Shown piece after piece: positions 1 to 6,015 of a stretch of 16,209 nt of DNA. This stretch comes from Bacillota bacterium. GTDB taxonomy: Bacteria; Bacillota; Clostridia; Oscillospirales; Acutalibacteraceae. The position numbers and the translations under genes were made by a program. The DNA is taken from positions 1-16,209 of the forward strand of contig JAEZWL010000138.1 in assembly GCA_023420245.1 (NCBI GenBank), read 5' to 3'. The notes below the pieces were generated by a model. The model did no database searches. It had not been told where the DNA came from and worked only from the letters and a program-made list of their open reading frames with translations. How positions within the stretch are numbered: the stretch's first letter is position 1; each line of letters starts with the position of its first letter.

Positions 1-300
1 GTGTTGTAGCAACTTGTGATTGCACCATCAGCCACTCCCACAACGCCGCCGACAGAGCCTTTGCCGCTGACTGCCCCTGTGTTGTAGCAGCTTGAAATTG
101 CAGCAGCAGCGTATCCCGCAACGCCGCCGATACTGCTGCTTGTGCCGCTGACCGCCCCTGTGTTGCAGCAATTTGTGATTGCACTATTAGCCCCTCCCAC
201 AATGCCGCCGACAATGCCTATTGCGCCTACCGCCCCTGTGTTGCAGCAATTTGTAATTGTACCATTAGCCAATCCCACAACGCCACCGACATAGGCGTTA
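1..300 (-). repeat. Tandem GLUG-coding repeats, 78-81 bp period
   Basis: On the plus strand the block beginning cctgtgttg(t/c)agca recurs at about 76, 157 and 235, with a further copy at the left edge, so the spacing is 81 and 78 bp (27 and 26 codons). The copies are imperfect but collinear with the GLUG protein repeats read on the minus strand. They are coding repeats, and copy number could vary by recombination. The array continues past base 1. Confidence 0.8.
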
Positions 301-1187
301 CCTTTGACATATCCATTGACCACGCCGATGTTTTGAATTGTGCCGGAAGACGTGTATCCAAACAAGCCCTGATAATTTTTCGTACCGTCATTGGTATGCA
401 GACTGCTTACAACATTGTTGCCAGAAAGTTGTGCTCCGTCATAATTTCCGCCGTCAAAGGTTCCTCTAAACTGGTTTGTTTGCGTTCCAATCGGCGTCCA
501 AAGATTTGCGGACAGGTCAACGAATGCCGACAGCGTTATGGTTTTGCCTGTGAAATTCACAGCCGTTACGCCATTTAATCCATTGGTTAAGACGGCAAGA
601 CCCGCGACCTGTGCCGCCGTGCTGATTGTGTAGTTTGATTGGGTTCCGTCGCCATACCACCCGGTATCATAGTTACCCGGACTCGTCCAGTAGCAGTCCG
701 CAGTCGCCCTTGTAGTCGCCGCAAAGCTCGACTGCAAGGTATCAGCAGAGCCGTTATTCGTTACAAAATAAAAATAATAGGTATTGTTGCCGCCGTTTGT
801 GTAGCGGATGGAGATTGTGTTCGCAGGATTGACCGCATCCTTATCTCCATTTAATACATAGGCGTATGGCTTGTAGGTATCACTGTTCAGTACGCAGGAC
901 GCACTGGTGAAATCAGTCAGGCCACTATCCTTAGTTAGGTATACCTTATAGTTTGTCGCACCGCCAATTATAGGAATGTCAATCCTCGCGGAGATGTCAT
1001 AAGCAATGACTTTAAATGCGGGATTCCCCGTAACCGTATCCGCGCTTGCGGTAAAACCGATCGTTGGAAGTGCTGCTGTTAGGATTGTCATGGCAAGCGT
1101 GAGCGCCAACGCCTTTTTGCCTACACCGGCTGAATCACCGATCTTTTTGAATATCTCTTTAATCGTTTGCCTTTTCTTTTTCAACAT
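1..1187 (-). CDS. Secreted GLUG-repeat surface protein, N-terminal part (runs off the left edge)
   Basis: An uninterrupted minus-strand frame starts at the ATG at 1185-1187, preceded by GGAGGG at 1195-1200, and stays open to base 1, so about 395 residues are visible and the C-terminus is missing. The N-terminus is a long export signal: basic stretch MLKKKRQTIKEIFKK, then a hydrophobic core (ALALTLAMTILTAALPTIGF) and a likely cleavage after TASA, around residue 48. A beta-rich region follows (about 50-150), then a segment typical of GLUG proteins with WTPIG, FRGTFDGG and GLFGYTSSGTIQNIGVV. From about residue 295 there are tandem GLUG repeats of the form VGGVVG-x-A-x-G-x-I-T-x-C-x-NTGAVSG. GLUG repeats occur in large secreted or surface proteins, sometimes adhesins or IgA-peptidase-like proteins. 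The anchor and exact role cannot be seen. It may be co-transcribed with the small gene 66 bp upstream. Confidence 0.85.
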   Translation of the reverse strand, partial: MLKKKRQTIKEIFKKIGDSAGVGKKALALTLAMTILTAALPTIGFTASADTVTGNPAFKVIAYDISARIDIPIIGGATNYKVYLTKDSGLTDFTSASCVLNSDTYKPYAYVLNGDKDAVNPANTISIRYTNGGNNTYYFYFVTNNGSADTLQSSFAATTRATADCYWTSPGNYDTGWYGDGTQSNYTISTAAQVAGLAVLTNGLNGVTAVNFTGKTITLSAFVDLSANLWTPIGTQTNQFRGTFDGGNYDGAQLSGNNVVSSLHTNDGTKNYQGLFGYTSSGTIQNIGVVNGYVKGNAYVGGVVGLANGTITNCCNTGAVGAIGIVGGIVGGANSAITNCCNTGAVSGTSSSIGGVAGYAAAAISSCYNTGAVSGKGSVGGVVGVADGAITSCYN

Positions 1188-1253
1188 TTCTTTTCCCTCC
1201 AAAATTTTCAGTTTTGCTTTGCGGCTCAATCAAACAACAATTGCATCTTTTCT

Positions 1254-1454
1254 TCAATTTAAAAATCCCAGGCAGTGCAGTATCATCACTGCCGCGATCA
1301 TAATTACAGAGATACAGCCAAAAATAATATGCCGTTTCGCACTGTCATTGGACACCAAGTGATTGCAGACTTTGCAGCTGGTAGCGTTCCACGCCACCCT
1401 TGCACCGCAGCAGCGGCAGCGAAATATTTTTAGATTCACATAGCTCCACCCCAC
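1254..1454 (-). CDS. Small zinc-ribbon protein with C-terminal membrane segment
   Basis: A 66-codon frame encodes a short zinc-ribbon-like head with Cys pairs (C13-x-x-C16 and C27-x-x-C30). After a polar linker (HLVSNDSAKRH) comes one hydrophobic helix at about 44-65 (IIFGCISVIMIAAVMILHC). This resembles the many small clostridial proteins with a zinc ribbon plus one membrane helix, whose function is unknown. The start is uncertain. The GTG at 1452-1454 opens the frame but has no clear ribosome site; the GTG at codon 6 (1437-1439) follows a GGAG at about 1444-1447 and may be the real start, giving 61 residues. The gene ends 66 bp before the GLUG gene on the same strand, so the two may form one transcript. 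I cannot assign a function. Confidence 0.6.
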   Translation of the reverse strand: MGWSYVNLKIFRCRCCGARVAWNATSCKVCNHLVSNDSAKRHIIFGCISVIMIAAVMILHCLGFLN

Positions 1455-1565
1455 AAGCTTACAAACTTTTACAAAGCTACACTACCATAAAAACGCATTC
1501 TATGACCATGCTCGACACAAATAACCATTTTGACGACATATCTGGTGTTTTCCTCCAAATTTTTA

Positions 1566-1580
1566 TTGCATAATATGCAA
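1566..1580. promoter_or_regulatory. Perfect 15-bp palindrome TTGCATAATATGCAA
   Basis: Seven-base arms, TTGCATA and TATGCAA, flank a central A. It lies about 110 bp upstream of the zinc-ribbon gene start on the minus strand and just before the IS3 remnant. It could be an operator or promoter element for the minus-strand transcription unit, or a chance AT-rich palindrome. No regulator is identifiable. Confidence 0.3.
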
Positions 1581-1633
1581 GACGATCCCAGGAGGCAATG
1601 CTCGATGGCGCATAAGGACGAAGCTGTCCGCTA

Positions 1634-1754
1634 GACTACTACAATAACCGGCGAATCAAGGCAAAGCTAAAGGGCTTATCGCCTGCTTTACACAGACAAC
1701 AAGCCCTGTCGGTCGCTTAACTAAATATTTGTCTAACTTTTTGGGGTCAGTTCA
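1634..1754 (+). pseudogene. IS3-family transposase C-terminal remnant with terminal-repeat-like end
   Basis: The plus-strand frame from 1634 reads DYYNNRRIKAKLKGLSP followed by ALHRQQALSVA and a TAA at 1718-1720. The YYNNxRIKxKLxGLSP segment is the conserved C-terminus of the OrfB (DDE integrase) transposase of IS3-family elements, especially the IS150-like branch. Shortly after the stop, 1730-1754 (TGTCTAAC, a T-run, then GGGGTCAGTTCA) has the look of the right terminal inverted repeat of such elements. Upstream of 1634 the frame is broken and no OrfA, catalytic core or left terminal repeat is present, so only the last roughly 28 codons and the right end survive. The end lies 26 bp from the stop of the adjacent ATPase gene. 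Identification rests on motif memory, not on a database match. Confidence 0.7.
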
Positions 1755-1780
1755 TTTTGGTTTGCAACAGTCCCAATCAA

Positions 1781-2521
1781 TTATTCAAGCAACTCCCTCA
1801 GCATGTCCTTTGGGTGCTCTAAAAACTGCCTCGTAATTTGGTAATTGTCAGTTTTTTGGTACTCAGTCTGCCGGATCCCTTTTTCAGAAAGCGTATAGAT
1901 AACACTGTTGGGGTAGGCGGTCAGAATAGGAGAATGAGTCGCGATAATCAATTGGGAATCCTGCTTGACCAATTCGTCTATGCGGCACAGCATGGCAAGC
2001 TGCCTTTGAGGGGAGAGGGCAGACTCAGGTTCGTCAAACAGATAGAGACCGTGACCGCCCAGACGGTTATTTAGCAGCGCAAAAAAGCTTTCTCCATGCG
2101 AGCACTGGTGCAGAGAACCGCCGTAACTCGATTTTATAAGGGGAGCTGTCGAAGAAATGGAATCCAGCGCTTCAATGTTGCTTGCAACATTATATAAGCT
2201 TTCAGCTCTTAAAAAATATCCATCGCGGGGATGCTTTACACCTCTTACGAGCTTGATATAATCATTTAATATAGAGTGGGAGCGGAAGGTTTCAAAGTTA
2301 AAATTGCGGCTGCCGCCTTCCGCGTTAAAGCCGTAATTTACCGCAATTGCTTCCATCAGCGTCGACTTTCCCATTCCGTTTTCCCCAACCAAAAAGGTTA
2401 CGTTCGGGTGCAGAGACAGCGATTCCAAAGCGCGAATTGCGGGTACGGAAAAAGGATACTGGCTGAAATTCGATATTTGATCTCTTTTGAGGATTACTCT
2501 GCTCAGATATTGTTCCTGCAT
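1781..2521 (-). CDS. AAA/ABC-type ATPase (predicted ATPase, AAA_21-like)
   Basis: A 246-residue cytosolic ATPase of the SMC/ABC-like fold. It shows a Walker A GENGMGKST at residues 46-54, an ABC-signature-like SHGES at 141-145, a Walker B LYLFDEPES at 159-167 with the following SALS D-loop region, and a switch His in ATHSP at 194-198. This layout matches the small stand-alone predicted ATPases (COG3910-like) that resemble an ABC nucleotide-binding domain without a transporter. The substrate and partner are unknown. The ATG at 2519-2521 is preceded by GAGGTG. It is transcribed divergently from the flavoprotein gene across about 150 bp. No nuclease (TOPRIM) or effector gene is adjacent, so this is not evidently an OLD/Gabija-type defence locus. 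Confidence 0.85.
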   Translation of the reverse strand: MQEQYLSRVILKRDQISNFSQYPFSVPAIRALESLSLHPNVTFLVGENGMGKSTLMEAIAVNYGFNAEGGSRNFNFETFRSHSILNDYIKLVRGVKHPRDGYFLRAESLYNVASNIEALDSISSTAPLIKSSYGGSLHQCSHGESFFALLNNRLGGHGLYLFDEPESALSPQRQLAMLCRIDELVKQDSQLIIATHSPILTAYPNSVIYTLSEKGIRQTEYQKTDNYQITRQFLEHPKDMLRELLE

Positions 2522-2673
2522 ATTTCACCTCGTGAGCTGATTTGGAATTATTGTTGATTAATCGGTAAATCCGTTACGTCATACGACCTGCAATTGCGCC
2601 CGTTTTTTTGGAAAGTATTTTTTCCCCGCTCCGAAGGAATAATAAAGGAATCCTTCCAAAGGGTGGTGAAAAT

Positions 2674-3762
2674 GTGAAAGTAGCAATAATCGGGGCAGGG
2701 CTTTCCGGATTGTCCTGTGCCATTACGCTTGAAAAGCACGGGATAACCCCCGTTGTCTTTGAAAAAAGAAGCTGTGTGGGAGATAGGTTCGTCAATGCCG
2801 AAGCGATGTTCAGCATTTTGGAAAGACCGGTTCGGGACGGGCTTGCCTATCTGTCCGAAGAGTACGGGATTCATCTGGAACCCATCAGCGAAGTGAATCC
2901 CCTAATCATTCATTCCAGGAATCAAAAGAGCAGTGTGAACGGAAAAATCGGGTACACCAATATCCGTGGTCGTCATGAGAATTCCTTTGAGTGTCAGCTT
3001 GCCCGGCAGGCAAAGAGCGAGATCATCTTCAATTTTACAGAAGATTATACGGAGATTGCAAAGGATTTCGACTCCCTCGTTCTGGCAACCGGAGACGGCG
3101 ACTATTCGATCAAAGTGGACAATTACCGCAGCGATATTACCTGCTCCTTGAAGGGAGCTACCGTAGCAGGGACATTTTTGACCGCTGAGCCGCACGTCTG
3201 GTTCAACTATGATATTATTCCCAAAGGCTACGCCTGGCTGATTCCGTATTCCCAGAAGGAGGCAAATCTGGTAATTGCCTTTCCGGAATATGCACAGACA
3301 GAAATTTATGATATTGATAAAATGTGGGAATTATTTTTTGACCTGACCTGCCGCGATTTGCGGCAAGACCTGAAAATTACGGACAGGTTTCAAATCAGGC
3401 ATTACATGATGGGGGTTTGTAACTCTCCCAAAATAGGCAGCACTTATTTTACGGGCAATTGCTTTGGGACAATTTCTCCGGGACTTGGGTTTGGACAGTT
3501 TTCATCGATGCTGACAGGGGTTTATGCCGCCTTGGATATTTGCGGGGAGGCTCAATACAGCGAGCTGGTCAAGCCCTTATTCGAAAATTACAATCATTCC
3601 CTTGCGCTGAGGCGGTTTATTGAAGAATTGAAAGACGATGACTTTGATCGAATCGTAAAGGACTGCAATTATAAATTCATCGATAAAACAATCAGCCGCC
3701 TGTTCCGCTCGCGTGGCAATTTCGACCTGCTAAAATGGCTGATGCCATTCCTCTCCAAATAG
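2674..3762 (+). CDS. FAD-dependent oxidoreductase, geranylgeranyl-reductase-like
   Basis: A 362-residue flavoprotein. It begins with a Rossmann FAD/NAD-binding motif, KVAIIGAGLSGLSCA, with the G7-x-G9-x-x-G12 pattern and the acidic E30 that normally binds the ribose of FAD. Further family landmarks are LVLATGDGD (135-143), GYAWLIPY (185-192, like the GYGWIFP block of geranylgeranyl reductases and related monooxygenases) and TGNCFGTISPGLGFGQF (260-276, the second FAD-binding region). I chose the GTG at 2674 because GGTGGTGA lies just before it and the Rossmann strand begins immediately. The frame is open 22 codons further upstream to a TTG at 2608, but that extension contains no domain and no good ribosome site. 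The substrate is unknown; family members reduce isoprenoid chains or hydroxylate small molecules. The gene stands alone, without a terpenoid or quinone pathway neighbour. Confidence 0.8.
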   Translation: MKVAIIGAGLSGLSCAITLEKHGITPVVFEKRSCVGDRFVNAEAMFSILERPVRDGLAYLSEEYGIHLEPISEVNPLIIHSRNQKSSVNGKIGYTNIRGRHENSFECQLARQAKSEIIFNFTEDYTEIAKDFDSLVLATGDGDYSIKVDNYRSDITCSLKGATVAGTFLTAEPHVWFNYDIIPKGYAWLIPYSQKEANLVIAFPEYAQTEIYDIDKMWELFFDLTCRDLRQDLKITDRFQIRHYMMGVCNSPKIGSTYFTGNCFGTISPGLGFGQFSSMLTGVYAALDICGEAQYSELVKPLFENYNHSLALRRFIEELKDDDFDRIVKDCNYKFIDKTISRLFRSRGNFDLLKWLMPFLSK

Positions 3763-4023
3763 GCGGACGTCTTCCGCCCTTGCCCGGTTCACAGGCAGCG
3801 GGTTATATGCAATTCCATAATAACACAAGGGCGGCAAGAAGCAAAGCGGTTATAGAGTCAATCACTCTAAAACCACCCAGTCCTTGCGCTCTGTTTTCCG
3901 TGCTGCTGCGTTGTCCTCCTCCGCAGGTAACAGCCTGCTTTTGCCATTCACCTTGCATCACAAAAAATATCCCTCGCAGGTACAAGGCTGCTTTTCAAGC
4001 AATCGACTGTAAAAGGAGGATAG
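3763..4023. other. Low-coding stretch with an imperfect internal duplication
   Basis: No convincing gene is seen. Two related segments at about 3922-3945 and 3972-3999 share the core cgcaggta(a)ca-(n)-ctgctttt, spaced 51 bp; the second is repeated exactly at 4867-4893. On the minus strand a 51-codon frame from an ATG at 3956-3958 ends at 3803 and would give MQGEWQKQAVTCGGG with a hydrophobic C-terminal end (ITALLLAALVLLW). It has a GAGGG 11 bases upstream, but its codon use is unremarkable and I do not call it a gene. The stretch may be part of a multi-copy intergenic element. Confidence 0.4.
3973..3999. repeat. 27-bp direct repeat, copy 1
   Basis: This sequence, beginning ctcgcaggtacaaggc and ending ttttcaag, is identical to 4867-4893. 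Both copies are in the same orientation and bracket the DNRLRE gene and its terminator. Downstream similarity decays but persists (cgactgtaaaa here against cagctataaaa at copy 2). Confidence 0.85.
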
Positions 4024-4074
4024 AAAAAGCGGACTTGAGCTTGCAAGAGCGATATCGCTCAGCCTCAAGTCCGC
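4024..4074 (-). terminator. Rho-independent terminator of the DNRLRE gene
   Basis: The outer arms GCGGACTTGAG (4029-4039) and CTCAAGTCCGC (4064-4074) are perfectly complementary over 11 bp. They enclose a second, smaller palindrome, GAGCGATATCGCTC (4047-4060). Read on the minus strand the stem is followed by TTTTTCT (4028-4022). It lies 25 bp after the DNRLRE stop codon. There is no T-run on the plus-strand side. Confidence 0.8.
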
Positions 4075-4098
4075 CGAAATGCTTAAAAGACGATAAAC

Positions 4099-4659
4099 TC
4101 ATTCTTCGGTGGGATTTTCTATTTCCGGTTCTACAGTTGTACCCGAGTAAGTCAGGGACAATTTTGGATAATACGGTTCATAGGAAATGTTTCTGGAAGC
4201 GAATTGCACAAGAGAACCTTCCTCTGTGTTTGTTATCGCAAATCCGTAATTTGGATAGGTTCCGCCGAGCCAGTCGTTGACAAGGGCGGTAACATCGATT
4301 TGGATCGCGGTGTATAAATCAGCGGAGGTAATATCCGCCTGAACAGAAGTCTCGACAAAAGTCGGCTTGGTATTATAGGTTACCGTACTGGTGTTAATGG
4401 CGGAGGTGACTCTGTTAAAAACAATCGTGCTCGGTGATTCATTTGTTTTCAAAAGAATAGATATTTCGAGCAGCGCTTTTTGAACCGACGCTACAGGCAG
4501 TATAGGCAGCTCAAATCTTAGAAAACCCATGCAGCTTTGATAAATTTCATCTAACCCAGCGTATACGACAGGGTATATAGAGAAATTTGTGTTCGGCTGC
4601 GCCGATGATATAAAGGTGGTTTCGGTTGTGTTCAAAATGATGGTTTGCAAAACAATCAT
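4099..4659 (-). CDS. DNRLRE-domain (CBM96-like) protein
   Basis: A 186-residue protein made almost entirely of one beta-sandwich module of the DNRLRE type: TVTYNTKPTF near the middle, then IQIDVTALVNDWLGG, YPNYGFAI and, near the end, YEPYYPKLSLTYSG. These modules are usually repeated in secreted, wall-associated carbohydrate-binding or spore/coat-like proteins. Here the module stands alone, with no signal peptide, anchor or enzyme domain, and the protein ends in an acidic tail (EPEIENPTEE). The start is uncertain: AAAGGG directly abuts the ATG at 4657-4659, while the TTG at codon 4 (4648-4650) sits about 9 bases after it and would give a protein beginning MQTIILNTTE. The gene has its own terminator and is bracketed by a 27-bp direct repeat. 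Its role is unknown. Confidence 0.75.
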   Translation of the reverse strand: MIVLQTIILNTTETTFISSAQPNTNFSIYPVVYAGLDEIYQSCMGFLRFELPILPVASVQKALLEISILLKTNESPSTIVFNRVTSAINTSTVTYNTKPTFVETSVQADITSADLYTAIQIDVTALVNDWLGGTYPNYGFAITNTEEGSLVQFASRNISYEPYYPKLSLTYSGTTVEPEIENPTEE

Positions 4660-4771
4660 CCCTTTCTCATTTTTCGGTGCTGAATTTCAGGGGGGTGATG
4701 CTCTTTTATTCATAATATTTTTGTTTTTTCGATTTGTGAATGCAATAGCATAATTTTAATTGATAATTATT

Positions 4772-4811
4772 AAAAAGGACCGTACGGATTCTGTTCGTAC
4801 GATCCTTTTTT
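4772..4811. terminator. Hairpin terminator, bidirectional
   Basis: AAAAAGGAcCGTACG and CGTACGaTCCTTTTTT form a stem with one mismatch around a loop gattctgtt. T-runs are present on both strands (4805-4811 on plus, 4776-4772 on minus). No gene ends just before it on the plus strand. On the minus strand it sits about 110 bp upstream of the DNRLRE start, so it either insulates that gene from MerR-side antisense transcription or belonged to a gene now lost. Confidence 0.75.
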
Positions 4812-4866
4812 GCTATTAATGAAAGACGGATTATTCTTACCATTCATGATGCCAAACGCGTATTTG

Positions 4867-4893
4867 CTCGCAGGTACAAGGCTGCTTTTCAAG
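4867..4893. repeat. 27-bp direct repeat, copy 2
   Basis: An exact copy of 3973-3999 in the same orientation, 894 bp away, ending 33 bp before the MerR promoter. Confidence 0.85.
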
Positions 4894-4925
4894 TTAAACA
4901 GCTATAAAAAATTTTGCAAAAAGTA

Positions 4926-4956
4926 TTGACCCTGACATAGTGTCATAGTGTACTAT
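4926..4956 (+). promoter_or_regulatory. MerR-type promoter/operator of the TipAS regulator gene
   Basis: A TTGACC -35 box (4926-4931) and a TACTAT -10 box (4951-4956) are separated by 19 bp, the over-long spacer characteristic of promoters activated by MerR-family proteins through DNA untwisting. The spacer contains the dyad TGACA-TAG-TGTCA (4933-4945). This position and spacing indicate autoregulation by the downstream MerR protein. Confidence 0.85.
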
Positions 4957-5000
4957 AAAAACATGCAAACAATCCCGAATATTAAAACGGAGGTGCGGTC

Positions 5001-5882
5001 ATGAAAACCGTAAAACAGGTTTCCGATTTAACCGGTATCAGCGTGCGTATGCTGCATCATTACGATAAAATCGGATTATTAAAGCCAAGCACAATCACGG
5101 AATCGGGTTACAGGCTGTATGGCAATGAAGCCTTGGATACCCTTCAGCGAATTTTGTTTTTTAATGAGCTTGATATCCCATTGAAAAAAATCAGTGAAAT
5201 TCTTGCAAGTCCACAGTATGATAAAATGCAAACACTTCAAAAGCAGAAAGAACTGCTCATCTTAAAGCGTGACCGATTGAATGAATTGATCGTCTTAATT
5301 GAAAAAAAGTTGGAAGGCGGAAGCACAATGAGCTTTAAAGAATTTGATATGAGTGAATATTTTCAGATGCTGGAAGCCTATCAAAAGGAGCATGCATCTG
5401 AAATTGCTCAATACTATGGCGGAACAGAAGAATTCAACAGCAATCTTGAAAAAATGAAATCGAAGGAACTGGAAATCGCGAAAATGGCGATAAAAGAGTT
5501 TGGCAGTATTAAAGAATACACCGAAGCCATGAAAAATAACCTCGACCGTTTGCCGGAGATTATGGAAGGCTATGAGGCAACGAAAAAGAAGGTAGGGGAT
5601 GATTTGTCCCGGATGAATCTATTAACTGAAAAGCTGACATCCGATTTAAGTGAAAGCCCTTCTTCACCGCATATTCAGGATATTGTGGCGGAAATGGATT
5701 CCATCGCCAAAGAGCAGCATAAAGCCCTAAAAATAGAAATGGGCAGAAATCATTGGGGGCTTATGGCGGACCTTTATTTAACAAAACCAGAGTATATAAA
5801 GGTAAACGATAAGAAATATGGAAAGGGTGCGTCCAAATTTATAGGGCAAGCCCTCAAATTTTACAGCGAGAACAGGCAGTAA
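5001..5882 (+). CDS. MerR-family regulator with TipAS ligand-binding domain
   Basis: A 293-residue transcription activator. Residues 1-70 form the winged helix of the MerR family (VKQVSDLTGISVRMLHHYDKIGLL, then GYRLYG). Residues 75-108 form the antiparallel dimerisation helix (KQKELLILKRDRLNELIVLIEKK). From about 110 the protein carries a TipAS domain (EYFQMLEAYQKEHASEIAQYYG, and HWGLMADLYL near the C-terminus). TipAS domains in Streptomyces bind thiopeptide antibiotics, while homologues bind other bulky hydrophobic drugs or metabolites. The ATG at 5001 follows GGAGGTG. The gene has its own 19-bp-spacer promoter and ends in a terminator, with no efflux pump or other obvious target beside it, so its regulon beyond itself is not visible. 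An internal start at Met110 could give a free TipAS domain. Confidence 0.92.
   Translation: MKTVKQVSDLTGISVRMLHHYDKIGLLKPSTITESGYRLYGNEALDTLQRILFFNELDIPLKKISEILASPQYDKMQTLQKQKELLILKRDRLNELIVLIEKKLEGGSTMSFKEFDMSEYFQMLEAYQKEHASEIAQYYGGTEEFNSNLEKMKSKELEIAKMAIKEFGSIKEYTEAMKNNLDRLPEIMEGYEATKKKVGDDLSRMNLLTEKLTSDLSESPSSPHIQDIVAEMDSIAKEQHKALKIEMGRNHWGLMADLYLTKPEYIKVNDKKYGKGASKFIGQALKFYSENRQ
5312..5330 (+). promoter_or_regulatory. Internal ribosome site and ATG for a free TipAS domain
   Basis: GGAAGGCGG (5312-5320) lies 7 bases before an in-frame ATG at 5328-5330, codon 110, exactly at the junction of the DNA-binding/coiled-coil half and the TipAS domain. It would yield a 184-residue TipAS-only protein. 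In Streptomyces tipA the short drug-sequestering form is made the same way, also starting at about residue 110 of the long form. Confidence 0.6.
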
Positions 5883-5946
5883 GGAATTGCACAGAAGCTT
5901 TGAAAAGCTGAAATATGCAGGCGAAAGAATGGTTAAAACAAAATAC

Positions 5947-5977
5947 AAAACGCCGTTCGAAGCCGAACGGCGTTTTT
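5947..5977. terminator. Bidirectional terminator between convergent genes
   Basis: The perfect stem CGCCGTTCG (5951-5959) / CGAACGGCG (5964-5972) has a 4-base loop AAGC, a T-run at 5973-5977 and an A-run before the stem at 5947-5950. It can therefore stop the MerR transcript (+) and the PII-like transcript (-), which converge here. Confidence 0.92.
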
Positions 5978-6015
5978 CGATACGCGGAACGCAGGTGCTT
6001 GAATCAGAGGGCGGC

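Noticed and set aside
1..300. Regularly spaced repeats resembling a CRISPR array
   Set aside because: The 78-81-bp units are imperfect, have no constant repeat/variable spacer division and translate in one frame as GLUG protein repeats.
1781..2521. ATPase as part of a two-gene anti-phage system
   Set aside because: No TOPRIM nuclease, helicase or toxin-like partner is beside it; the only divergent neighbour is a flavoprotein.
2608..2673. 22-codon N-terminal extension of the flavoprotein
   Set aside because: It begins with TTG, lacks a ribosome site and precedes a Rossmann motif that normally starts at residue 2-5; GTG at 2674 fits better.
3735..4280. 181-codon plus-strand open frame
   Set aside because: It overlaps the end of the flavoprotein gene, runs through a terminator hairpin and into the antisense of the DNRLRE gene. 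It has no ribosome site or recognisable domain.
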